Origin: Mucilaginibacter jinjuensis
Lineage (GTDB): Bacteria; Bacteroidota; Bacteroidia; Sphingobacteriales; Sphingobacteriaceae
Direction: 5' to 3'
Assembly (NCBI RefSeq): GCF_028596025.1
Contig: NZ_CP117167.1
Span: forward strand, 1,736,001 to 1,800,000
Length of the DNA stretch: 64,000 nucleotides
In this document: positions 36,223 to 45,500 of the stretch, one piece after another
Numbering within the stretch: position 1 is the first letter of the stretch
Layout: the number at the start of each line of letters is the position of its first letter
Position numbers and translations under genes: made by a program
Notes under the pieces: model-generated
Told to the model about the DNA's origin: nothing
Database searches by the model: none
What the model saw: only the letters and a program-made list of their open reading frames with translations

Positions 36223-36588
36223 ATGTTGCTGATTATCCTGAATATAGTTTTCTGTCTGGCTTTCCTTGCCTTTGCTTACGTTAACCTCAATGATAACGAT
36301 GCATGGCTTTGGGTAAGCATTTATATGGCCGTGGCTATTTGCTGTGGCTTGGTGGTGTTTAAGCTCTATTATCCCCTGGTTTATTTGAGCCTTTGTACTT
36401 TTTACCTCATCTACGCCGTTATTTTGTTTTTTACGAAGGATGGCGTGCGCGACTGGATTGTAGTGTACAAGCGGCCCGGTATTGTTGAAACTATGCAGGC
36501 AGAGAAACCATATATTGAAAAAACACGCGAATTTTTTGGATTATTGATCATCACCGGCGCATTACTCATCGATTATTTTGCCGTTTAA
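36223..36588 (+). CDS. TMEM220-family membrane protein
   Basis: 121 residues with three to four hydrophobic helices (about 2-20, 28-46, 50-69, 103-120). The pattern FAYVNLNDNDAWLWVSIYM, then a loop with WIVVYKRPGIVE, is that of the TMEM220 family found in animals and bacteria; no function is established. The ATG is directly preceded by a terminator hairpin and T-run, so there is no room for a ribosome-binding site if transcription comes from upstream. The rpiA-like gene begins 11 bp downstream, so they probably form a unit. Confidence 0.72.
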   Translation: MLLIILNIVFCLAFLAFAYVNLNDNDAWLWVSIYMAVAICCGLVVFKLYYPLVYLSLCTFYLIYAVILFFTKDGVRDWIVVYKRPGIVETMQAEKPYIEKTREFFGLLIITGALLIDYFAV

Positions 36589-36599
36589 TTTTTTTTGAA

Positions 36600-37286
36600 A
36601 TGGATTACAGATTAGAAGCAGCAAAGGCTTGCCTGCAATTTTTAAAACCGCAACAAACCATAGGATTGGGGGCTGGTACTACGGTTACCTATTTGGTTAA
36701 TATGATTGCAGAACCTCATGAGTTAACGCATTCGTTAACGTTTGTCTCTTCCTCATTTCAAACAAGGCAGTACCTGCATCAAAAGGGGTTAAATGTTAAA
36801 ATGGCCTGGCAAACATCCAGCCTCGATGTTTATTTTGATGGCTGCGACCAGTTGGACGCCGAATTAAATGCCCTGAAAAGCGGAGGCGGTATCCATACCA
36901 GCGAAAAGATACTGGCCTCCATCGCACACCATTTTATATTGATAGGGGATGAGAGCAAGGTTGTGCCCGAGCTTGATTATACGTACCCGGTTGTGATCGA
37001 GATCTTGCCAGAGGCACAGTCTGCCGTGTTAACGCGCTTACAGGCAGATTTTCCATCGGCCAAAATTGAACTGCGAATGGGCAAAGGTAAAGACGGTGTG
37101 GTAATGTCTGATAACGGAAACCTGCTTGCCGATATGAAGTTTATGGAACTACCAGAACTGGCAGAGCTAAACAGCTATATCAAAATGATGCCGGGTATTG
37201 TCGATCATTCATTGTTCTACAAAATGGCGCACAAAGCGGTAATAGCAGGGGAACATGGCGTAAGAATAATTACACCTCAGGAATGA
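36600..37286 (+). CDS. rpiA: Ribose-5-phosphate isomerase A, divergent
   Basis: 228 residues, the usual RpiA length. The phosphate-binding loop is IGLGAGTTV (20-28, usually GxGTGSTA). DGCDQLD replaces DGADEID, and LKSGGGIHTSEK replaces KGGGGALLREK; the Glu base corresponding to E. coli Glu103 (in SEK), the Lys of the KSGGG loop and the two Asp of DGCD remain. The C terminus has SDNGNLLADMKF and PGIVDHSLFYKMA. RpiA converts ribose 5-phosphate and ribulose 5-phosphate in the pentose phosphate pathway. Catalytic residues appear intact despite the drift. It follows the TMEM220-type gene by 11 bp and ends 3 bp before the convergent CDF gene. Confidence 0.82.
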   Translation: MDYRLEAAKACLQFLKPQQTIGLGAGTTVTYLVNMIAEPHELTHSLTFVSSSFQTRQYLHQKGLNVKMAWQTSSLDVYFDGCDQLDAELNALKSGGGIHTSEKILASIAHHFILIGDESKVVPELDYTYPVVIEILPEAQSAVLTRLQADFPSAKIELRMGKGKDGVVMSDNGNLLADMKFMELPELAELNSYIKMMPGIVDHSLFYKMAHKAVIAGEHGVRIITPQE

Positions 37287-37289
37287 AAT

Positions 37290-38180
37290 TTAACGGATCT
37301 CAAAAGGCTCAATGTGGATCAGCACATCCTTAATGCTTAACCCGCTGCCAATGAGTTTATCTTTAACTACGTGGGCAATGCGATGGCCTTCGGCAACAGT
37401 AAGATCAGGATCAAGTTCGATGTGGAGATCAACAAAATAGTCGAATCCCATTTTGCGTACGTAGCACTTTTCAATCAGCTTAACTTCGCTTACTTCGGCT
37501 GCTAAAGTGCGGATCTGTTCTACAATTTCGGCAGATGGCGCTGCGTCCATAATTTCGTCCAGACCCGGGCGTAACAGTTGAATGGCATTATAGAAAATCA
37601 GTCCTGATGCAAGTAGTGCTGCCCAATCATCAGCACCTTCGTAACCTTTACCCATGTATAACGCAATGGCAATACCGATAAAAGCTGCTACAGAGGTAAT
37701 GGCGTCACTGCGGTGGTGATAAGCATCAGCTTTAACAGCGCTGCTGTCAATTTGCTTACCTACCTTCAGCACATATCTAAACATTGATTCTTTGATGATC
37801 ATCACCACCAAAAGCACATATAATGTGAACTTTTTGGGCATCTCATGGGGTACCATAGCCAACTCTAATGCATGCCAGCCTATCCATACAGAGGCACCCA
37901 TTAAAAAGAAAGAGATAATGATCGAAGCAATAGGCTCTGCCTTACCATGTCCGTATGGGTGTTCAGAATCTGCCGGTTTGGTGGCAATTCTTAAGCCAAT
38001 CCAAAGCAGGGTAGAGCTAAAAACGTCGGCACCTGTCTCTGTAGCATCGGCAATTAAGGCATAAGAATGGCCGAGGTGGCCCGAGATGGCTTTCAGGAAA
38101 ACCAGTATGATACTAATGGCTATACCAATTTGTGTGGTACGTATTGCTTTTACCGAAGGATGAACGTCAACTACAGCCAT
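37290..38180 (-). CDS. Cation diffusion facilitator (CDF) family metal efflux transporter
   Basis: 296 residues. Six membrane helices in the first ~200, then a cytoplasmic ferredoxin-like domain (about 215-296, ending DVLIHIEPFE). Metal-site helices are DATETGADVFSS in helix 2 and ADAYHHRSDAITS in helix 5, the latter with the HxxxD pair; helix 2 carries ExxxD where zinc transporters usually have HxxxD. The loop HPYGHGKAEPIAS is typical of the family. CDF proteins export Zn, Co, Fe or Mn in exchange for protons; metal choice cannot be told. A dyad lies 22 bp upstream of the start (38202-38233). Confidence 0.9.
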   Translation of the reverse strand: MAVVDVHPSVKAIRTTQIGIAISIILVFLKAISGHLGHSYALIADATETGADVFSSTLLWIGLRIATKPADSEHPYGHGKAEPIASIIISFFLMGASVWIGWHALELAMVPHEMPKKFTLYVLLVVMIIKESMFRYVLKVGKQIDSSAVKADAYHHRSDAITSVAAFIGIAIALYMGKGYEGADDWAALLASGLIFYNAIQLLRPGLDEIMDAAPSAEIVEQIRTLAAEVSEVKLIEKCYVRKMGFDYFVDLHIELDPDLTVAEGHRIAHVVKDKLIGSGLSIKDVLIHIEPFEIR

Positions 38181-38201
38181 AGAGGGTTTAAAGCTGCAAA
38201 G

Positions 38202-38233
38202 GTAAAATCATATTGTTGAATATTAGATTTTAC
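38202..38233 (-). promoter_or_regulatory. Dyad in the leader of the CDF transporter gene
   Basis: GTAAAATC (38202-38209) and GATTTTAC (38226-38233) are exact inverted copies, extended inward by ATATT/AATAT around a 4-nt centre. Position just upstream of a metal transporter start suggests an operator or leader hairpin; no sensor protein is encoded nearby. Confidence 0.4.
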
Positions 38234-38286
38234 TTCAAATAAAAAGCCGCCTTTTAAATCAAAAAAATAATAATGCTGTATTAGAA

Positions 38287-38700
38287 TTAACGGTTTACCG
38301 GCCTGGTTTCTGATTCCGACATGAGGTATCTGGATGCAGCTGACCTGGGTATAGAATGGAGTAGCAATATTAGATATGAGCAGATGATAACCGATAACAA
38401 AAACGCGCAGATGATGATGTGCAGAATGGGTATAACATAAGCCGGAGTGATTAAAATAAAAGTTAAGTCTGTAATGCATATACCGCAAAGTGGAAATGCT
38501 GTAAATAGCAGCGTTAACATAATTTGCCGCCTAAGGCAATTAATAGGGGCAAAATGCTTTGGCGATAATTTTAATAATAGCTTCTTAGTTATACGGCCGG
38601 GTTTAATACATTCCAGGTCGAGTTCATCGCAACGGGTGCATACTGCTTTGTTTATGGAAGGGTTATTAACAGATTGATGTTGGGTTATTGCAGTGTCCAT
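38287..38700 (-). CDS. Membrane protein with N-terminal cysteine pair, unknown function
   Basis: 137 residues. The first ~60 are hydrophilic with a CxxC pair (VCTRCDELDLEC) and a later Cys (INCLRRQ), which might form a zinc knuckle; two long hydrophobic segments follow (about 60-82 and 86-114). I recognise no named family. It is transcribed in the same direction as the CDF gene, 107 bp away, but an operon is not certain. Confidence 0.5.
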   Translation of the reverse strand: MDTAITQHQSVNNPSINKAVCTRCDELDLECIKPGRITKKLLLKLSPKHFAPINCLRRQIMLTLLFTAFPLCGICITDLTFILITPAYVIPILHIIICAFLLSVIICSYLILLLHSIPRSAASRYLMSESETRPVNR

Positions 38701-38852
38701 TTAACTGTGCTGATAAAGTAAGTATGGTATTAAATAAGTGCAACTGTTACCAATTACAAGGATACCGAACGCCTGGTTGAGGGAAGGTTTACGCAGGCTG
38801 GAGCGTTTATCAAGAGCCCTGCAACCAGACACAAAATCGGTAGTGTGATTTA

Positions 38853-39260
38853 TTATTGGTATAGGAGAGTGTTTTGCTTGATTTTGATGCGCTGTTTAAG
38901 CGGTAGCATAATATATTTACGTATCATTTCATTGCTGATGGCAAGTTCCATCGCAGCCCGTTTGTCCTTGCATTCGTCCGACTCTACAAGCAAGCTTATT
39001 CTTAAAAGTTGTTTGAAATCAGCCGAAGGCAGGAGGGTAGCATTCTTTAATATCTCGGCATAAATAGTAGCAGGCTTTTTTAATGTAAGCAATACATCGT
39101 GTGTGTAATAACCCTGCTCGCCTGTTCTAAAGCTTACACATACATAATCGTTCTCGATGCTTTCGGTTACAATGGTGCCAACATTACCTTGTTTGCAAAT
39201 GGGGTCTCCCTTTAAATCGGGATGCACCATTACTAAAGTGCCGGTTAGTTCCTGGTTCAT
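38853..39260 (-). CDS. Small cytoplasmic protein, unknown function
   Basis: 135 residues, no signal peptide or membrane helix. The N-terminal half looks like a small beta-barrel: LVMVHPDLKGDPICKQGNVG followed by TIVTESIENDYVCVSF, reminiscent of an SH3 or KOW-type domain but without a clear motif. The C-terminal half is helical and basic. It lies between the two-cysteine membrane protein and the hybrid kinase, all on minus. No function can be proposed. Confidence 0.5.
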   Translation of the reverse strand: MNQELTGTLVMVHPDLKGDPICKQGNVGTIVTESIENDYVCVSFRTGEQGYYTHDVLLTLKKPATIYAEILKNATLLPSADFKQLLRISLLVESDECKDKRAAMELAISNEMIRKYIMLPLKQRIKIKQNTLLYQ

Positions 39261-39427
39261 GATAGGATGTTCAATTAGATGTAGTTTGGTTGAGTAAGAA
39301 AGCAGTACTGCATAATTGCTGCGCTAATTTCTGCAAACAAAAGTCCGTCATTTGCCCATAACAAAACTGACATTGATATTGATAAAGCTGCCAAATAGGG
39401 CTTAAATGGCGATTTTAGTCATAAAAA

Positions 39428-39445
39428 AACCGCTCGATGACGGTT
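39428..39445 (-). terminator. Probable intrinsic terminator of the hybrid kinase gene
   Basis: On the minus strand a 5-bp stem AACCG / CGGTT with an 8-nt loop is followed by a run of seven T. The stem is short, but the position just after the stop codon and the T-run are right. Confidence 0.5.
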
Positions 39446-39468
39446 CTCTGTATGTTTTTCTAAGCTTT

Positions 39469-42276
39469 TTATAGTAGTTCGCCAACCTCGCGGCCGTAAT
39501 GTTCTTTAAATAATTTACTGAAGTATGCCGGTGTATCAAAGCCTGCCGCATACGAGATCTCTGCAAGGGTACGGTACCTGCCGCTTTCGATAGCTTCGCG
39601 GGCAATTTGCAACCTGATGGTGCGGATATATTTATTTGGCGTAAGCCCGGTAATTGCTTTTATCCGCCGGAACAACTGACGCTCGCTAATGGCAACAGCA
39701 TCGCTGAGCATGTACAGGTTAAGGTCTGTTTTGCCGATGTGTTTTCTAACTTCGGTTTCCAATTCAGAAAGCCAACGGAGATCGGTTGGTGAAACATGCA
39801 GCGTTCCGGTTTCATCTGCAATTATCTCGGTTCCTCCTGGTAACAATTCATCTGTATTTGGGCCGGTGGCTTCGAACCGGGCAGCTGCGTTTTGGATAAG
39901 GTTTGTTGCACGGGCCATTAACTCGTCTTTAAAAAATGGTTTGGTTAAATAATCGTCCACACCGATGTGCAGTGCTTTAAGTTTATGCTGATGGTCTGTT
40001 AATGCCGTAAGCATAATTACCGGGATGGTACAATATGTATCATTTTGCTTTAAGTTCTCTAAAAGCGTAAAGCCATCCATTTCGGGCATCATTACGTCTG
40101 AAATAATAAGCTTGGGCAACTGTTGCATGCCATTAAGCATATCAAGCGCCTGTAACCCATTATTGGCAATTATCAGGGTATGTGCAGAGGATAAAATGCC
40201 GGCAATGTAAGCGGCCATTTCATGATTATCTTCCACAACCATCACCAATGTTTTATCGCCGGTGGTTACAGGATGGGTATAAACTGCATCGCCCGCAATC
40301 ACAACGGGAGGGGTTGCAACTATTTGTATCCCCGGCTTAACAAGCGGAATGGTGACTTTAAATGTCACACCTTCTTTCCAATGATTATCAATGGTAATAC
40401 TGCCATTCATTAACTCTGTAAACTCGCGCACTATTGCCAGGCCTATGCCGGTGCCGCCCTGTATTTGTTGTTCTTCACTATGCCCCTGGTAGTATCGGTC
40501 GAATATGTTTGCCATATCGTCGGGATGGATGCCATCACCTGTGTTAGCTACGCTGAAAATAAATGCATTGTTATTGGTTGTTACCGTCACTTTAATTGAG
40601 CCGCCTGACGGCGTAAATTTCACAGCATTGCCAATAAGGTTGTTGCTTATCTTTTCAAATTTCTCCTGGTCCAGATTTGTAAATAAACTTTCGTCAATGT
40701 CACTAATCAGTTCATAATTGAGTTGTTTGTAAATTGCTGCAGAGGCAAAACCCTCATGTTGTATTTTAATAAAAGAGGCTAAGGCAACGGGTTTTAATTT
40801 TAGCTGTAGTTTGCCGGCTTCGAGTTTGCCTAAATCAAGCAGTTCATTCAACAGGTTTAAAAGTTTATTGCCGTTACGGAGGATGGTTTGCAGGTAACGT
40901 TTCTCTTCAACTTTATCATTAACATCTTGCTCCAAAAGCTGGCTGGCTGGCCCCATAATTAAAGTTAAGGGCGTACGCAGCTCGTGGCTTATATTGGCAA
41001 AGAACCGGGTTTTAAGTTCGTCCAGTTTTTCGAGTTGTTCGCGTTCTTTAATCATAAAGGCAGCTTCACGTTTTCGTTTCGAAACCAGCCAGTAATAAGT
41101 AGCAACCAAAGCCACGGCAATAAACAGGGCAAGCAGTATAAGATAGTTACGTTGTTGCTGAAATAATTTGGTTTGGGCACCGGCTATTAGTAAACGTTTA
41201 TCAGCATTGTATTTTCTATCAAGCTCGGCAGCGTTTTTTGTTTTTTCGATAGAGGTTATACTGTCGTTTAAAATAGTCGCTTTTCGGTAATACTGATAGG
41301 CCAGTTTGTAATTGTTTAGGCCTTCATAAGCTTCGCTTAAATGATTGTAAATGTTATTGAGCTGATTGATACCACTCTCTGCCGAATCTACCACCAAAGC
41401 CTTTTCGCCGTAAGCTATAGCCTCTTTGTAGCGCTTCTGATGTACGTACAACGTTTGCAGTTCAATGAGTGCAGGTTTTTCTAACAAGGGAAAGTTTTCT
41501 TTTTGGGAAATTGCAAGTGATTGGCGCAATACATCTTCGTCACGTTTATCATCCACCGTAACGTATAGGCGGCCCAGGTTACTCAGGTAACGCGCCTTAT
41601 CAAATGAAGTAAGCAGGTGCTCAAGCGGTGGGTTTAAAATAATCTCCATGTATTTTATAGCCTTAACCATATTGGCCGGTGTACGTATGGTTTTGTCTGA
41701 ATACAGGTTAGACAAAGTACTTAGGCTGAATAGATACAATGACGAATCTTTTACCGCAATTGCACCATCGGCTGCTTTAGTTGCATAAGGCAATGCCTGT
41801 TTAATATCGTGCATGTTGCGGTATATATCGGCAATACAAGCCTGGCTTAATACTGTTAATCTTTTCCATCCGTGCTGTTCTGTCTCGTTCAAAATTTTGA
41901 AGGCCACTTTTAGGGCTTCTATATCTTTGCCTTGCTTGCTCAGCATATAGGCAATCATGGTTGATGAATTAGCGTAGGTGTTGGAGTCTGTAGGGTTGGT
42001 GAGCTTTAAGGCGTGCTGTGCGTAAGTTAATGCATTTGCTATTTTGCCTTGTTTATAAGCAATTTTAGATTGTAAGTAAATGATGCGGGCTTGCTGTAAC
42101 TGATCATGGTTCTTTTGGGCTTTGGCTATTAGCTGATCAGCATAAAACATGGCCGAATCCAGGTTCTTGATCTTCTTGAGGCTGTCTAAATCTTTGTTTT
42201 TGGCTTCGGAAGAAAATGTAAAAAAAAGGCTTAAAAAAAGGATCGTAAACCCTTTAAAACGGTAGGAGCGGAACAT
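39469..42276 (-). CDS. Hybrid two-component sensor: TPR - histidine kinase - receiver - AraC DNA-binding
   Basis: 935 residues. Signal peptide (1-25), a helical TPR region (about 30-365), one membrane helix (about 373-396), a HisKA domain with FFANISHELRTPLTL (His431), a HATPase domain with the N box NLIGNAVKFTPSGG and GTGIGLAIVRE, a receiver with VVEDNHEMAAYIAGIL and ISDVMMPEMDG (phospho-acceptor Asp727), and a C-terminal AraC helix-turn-helix (about 835-935, ending AYFSKLFKEHYG). This 'one-protein two-component' design is typical of Bacteroidota; here the sensor is TPR rather than the beta-propeller of polysaccharide-locus kinases. The signal and targets are unknown; the nearest SusCD operon is 30 kb away. 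Confidence 0.93.
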   Translation of the reverse strand: MFRSYRFKGFTILFLSLFFTFSSEAKNKDLDSLKKIKNLDSAMFYADQLIAKAQKNHDQLQQARIIYLQSKIAYKQGKIANALTYAQHALKLTNPTDSNTYANSSTMIAYMLSKQGKDIEALKVAFKILNETEQHGWKRLTVLSQACIADIYRNMHDIKQALPYATKAADGAIAVKDSSLYLFSLSTLSNLYSDKTIRTPANMVKAIKYMEIILNPPLEHLLTSFDKARYLSNLGRLYVTVDDKRDEDVLRQSLAISQKENFPLLEKPALIELQTLYVHQKRYKEAIAYGEKALVVDSAESGINQLNNIYNHLSEAYEGLNNYKLAYQYYRKATILNDSITSIEKTKNAAELDRKYNADKRLLIAGAQTKLFQQQRNYLILLALFIAVALVATYYWLVSKRKREAAFMIKEREQLEKLDELKTRFFANISHELRTPLTLIMGPASQLLEQDVNDKVEEKRYLQTILRNGNKLLNLLNELLDLGKLEAGKLQLKLKPVALASFIKIQHEGFASAAIYKQLNYELISDIDESLFTNLDQEKFEKISNNLIGNAVKFTPSGGSIKVTVTTNNNAFIFSVANTGDGIHPDDMANIFDRYYQGHSEEQQIQGGTGIGLAIVREFTELMNGSITIDNHWKEGVTFKVTIPLVKPGIQIVATPPVVIAGDAVYTHPVTTGDKTLVMVVEDNHEMAAYIAGILSSAHTLIIANNGLQALDMLNGMQQLPKLIISDVMMPEMDGFTLLENLKQNDTYCTIPVIMLTALTDHQHKLKALHIGVDDYLTKPFFKDELMARATNLIQNAAARFEATGPNTDELLPGGTEIIADETGTLHVSPTDLRWLSELETEVRKHIGKTDLNLYMLSDAVAISERQLFRRIKAITGLTPNKYIRTIRLQIAREAIESGRYRTLAEISYAAGFDTPAYFSKLFKEHYGREVGELL

Positions 42277-42519
42277 AAATATCAGGATGGTTTATAATGT
42301 GCCTAAAATTAAGCATCCTGTATTGCTATGTGTGTAAAACTTGAGTAACAAAACCGGCAAATATTTGCCTTAAATTACTTATTAATAAATATTTATACTT
42401 CGAAAGGGTGGCTTTTCTTTTGGGTTAACAGGATGGTGCTGCCGTTTTAAGAAAAGGTAAAAAAATAGCGCTTATCATTTGTGGTGATAAGCGCTATTTT
42501 TAATAGGATATAGAAATGA
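42277..42519. other. Intergenic region between the kinase and dnaE
   Basis: It holds the dnaE terminator (42461-42501) and must hold the kinase promoter. I see no perfect TAnnTTTG box and no further gene. Confidence 0.4.
42461..42501 (-). terminator. Strong intrinsic terminator of dnaE
   Basis: A perfect 17-bp stem (AAAAATAGCGCTTATCA / TGATAAGCGCTATTTTT) with a 7-nt loop. On the minus strand a run of seven T follows the stop codon by about 20 bp. Confidence 0.93.
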
Positions 42520-45500
42520 TTACGCGAGTACTGGTGCTACATGAGTTAACGCCATGATCTCTTCTAACAGATCATCGCTCGGGTTTACTTTGATTGATTT
42601 GGATGGCATCTGGATATTATATCCTTCGTCATCCCTCACTAAAAATTTGAGTGTGCAATTTTTAGACGGATACTTTTCGGTATTGGTATCAACCGCTTGT
42701 TGCAGGCCTTGCAGTAATTGCTGGTTAAGGTTATGCAGATCGATGTGTACGGTAAGCGATTTGGTAAACTTATCGCGCATTTCCGAAAGCAGGGAAATGG
42801 TTGCGATTCGCAAATCCCAGTTATCTTTCTGGCGGAATTTTTCTTCAATGTTACCCTTAATATGTACAAAGTAACCCTCCGACATCAGGTTGCGGAACTT
42901 GATATAATCATCGCCAAACAAAGCAAACTCGTACGACTCGTTATAATCTTCCAGCACAAAGGTGCCGAATGGTTTGCCGGTCTTGGTCATACGGTGCTGT
43001 ACGTTACCCATCAGCCCGCCAATGCTTAGTTCGCCTTTTTTGCGGAGGTCGGCAAAGGCTTGTTGAATATCGTCGCCACCCTCACCAGAGCGGGCCTTTA
43101 CCATCAGTTTCAAATCCTGAACATTACTGTTGCAGAAACGCTGTAATTCCAGTTTATAGTTATCCAGCGGGTGACCAGTCAGATAGATACCGATCACATC
43201 TTTCTCGTATTTCAGCTTTTCAATCAACGGCCATTCTTCGCACTCCGGCATAGGAGGTTCAGGAATGTAAGAGGCTACAGAGCCGCCAAATAATGATGAT
43301 TGCGAACTGTTTTGGGTGTTCTGATAATCGTTGGAGAATTTGATCATCCGCTCGATGCCGGTTAACAGGCCGTTCTCTGTTTTAGCGAAAAACTGAGCGC
43401 GTTTCAAGTTAAAGCCATCGAATGCCCCGCTGTAAACCAGGTTTTCGTACGATTTTTTATTGACGTTTCGGCCATTTGATCGTTTGGCGAAGTCGTAAAT
43501 GGATACATACGGCCCTTTTTCATTGCGCTCTTCAATAATACTTTCAATGGCTTTATCACCTACGCCTTTAATGCCTGAGAAACCAAAGCGGATTTCACCC
43601 TTTTTGTTCGGCGTAAATGCCATGTCCGACTCGTTGATATCCGGCCCTAACACCATGATACCCATGCGGCGGCACTCGTCCATAAAGAAGGTGATCTTCT
43701 CAATGTTATTCTGGTTATTCAATACCGCCGACATATACTCGGCAGGGTAGTGGGCTTTTAAATAGGCTGTCTGGTACGCAACAAATGCATAACATGTAGA
43801 GTGCGATTTGTTGAACGCGTACTGGGCAAATGCTTTCCAGTCGGTCCAAACTTTGGTCAGTTTATCTTTGGCGTGGCCTTTGGCAACAGCGCCATCCATA
43901 AACTGGGCTTCCATTTTGTTTAGAACCTCAATTTGTTTTTTACCCATCGCCTTACGCAAAACGTCGGCATCACCTTTACTAAAGCCTGCCAGCTTTTGCG
44001 ATAAAAGCATCACCTGCTCCTGGTACACGGTAATACCATAAGTTTCGCCCAGGTACTCTTCCATGTCGGCCAAATCGAAGGTAATGGGTTCCTGGCCGTG
44101 CTTACGCTTAATAAAGTTGGGGATGTACTCAATAGGGCCCGGTCGGTACAGGGCATTCATGGCAATTAAATCCTCAAACTTATCGGGTTTCAAATCGCGC
44201 AGGTACATTTGCATACCCTCACTTTCAAACTGGAAAGTACCGTTGGTATCGCCACGCTGGTAAAGCTCAAAAGTGCGCTGATCGTCCAGCGGAATATAAT
44301 CTATATCAATATCAACACCGTGGTTCAGCTTAATCATCCGTAACGCACCTTTAATAATGGTCAGCGTTTTCAGACCCAAAAAGTCCATCTTGATTACACC
44401 TGCATCCTCAATTACACGGCCATCATATTGTGTAACCAACAGGTCAGAATCCTTTGCTGTAGCAACCGGAACAATGTTAGTTAAGTCGTCAGGCGCAATA
44501 ATGATACCCGCCGCGTGTACGCCTGTGTTACGTACCGAACCTTCCAGCTTTTCGGCCTCGCGAAGTACAATACCGCGCAAATCAGGGCTTTTGTAAATTT
44601 CCTGTAACTCGGGTACCTGTTCAATAGCGGCTTTCAGCGTGATGCCCAATGTGTCGGGTACCAGCTTTTTCATTAAGTTAACCTCAGAGAGCGGCATATC
44701 CAACACCCTGCCCACGTCCTGGATACTAGTACGGGCAGCCATGGAGCCGTAGGTGATAATTTGCGCTACCTGGTTTTTACCATATTTATCAACCACGTAG
44801 TCAATAACCTTTTGGCGGCCCTCGTCATCAAAATCCGTATCAATATCGGGCATCGACTTTCTGTCCGGGTTTAAGAAACGCTCGAACAGGAGGTTGTACT
44901 TCATTGGGTCGATGTTGGTGATCCCGGTACAATAGGCTACCACTGAACCGGCAGCAGAACCACGACCAGGGCCGATGAACACGCCAATGTCGCGCCCTGC
45001 TTTAATAAAGTCGGCCACGATGAGGAAGTAACCCGCAAAACCCATGGTGCGGATAGTGAAGAGTTCGAAGTTGATCCGCTCTTCAACATCGGGTGTAATA
45101 TCTTTGTAGCGCTCTTTTGCGCCGCGGAAGGTCATATCTTTCAGAAACTCCCACTGGTTCATCACATCCGCTTCGGGGCCGGTGTGTATGGCAAACTCCG
45201 GGGGGATAGGGAAGTTGGGCAGCATGATGTCGCGTTTCAGCTTCAGCACATCAACCTTATCCACAATCTCGTTGGTGTTATCTAACGATTCGGGAATGTC
45301 ATGAAACAGCTTGCCCATCTCGGCCTGCGTTTTAAAATAAAACTGGTCGTTAGGGAAACCGAAACGATAGCCTTTGCCTCCTTCCTCGTCAGTCGCAATA
45401 GGGGTGCTCTGCATATCGCCGGTGTTTACGCACAGCAAAATATCGTGTGCATTGGCATCCTGCTGATCCACATAGTGCGAATCGTTAGAGCAAATTACTT

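Noticed and set aside
38171..38488. 105-residue minus-strand frame overlapping the CDF leader and the two-cysteine membrane protein
   Set aside because: It overlaps a better-supported frame and crosses the leader dyad; composition is not protein-like.
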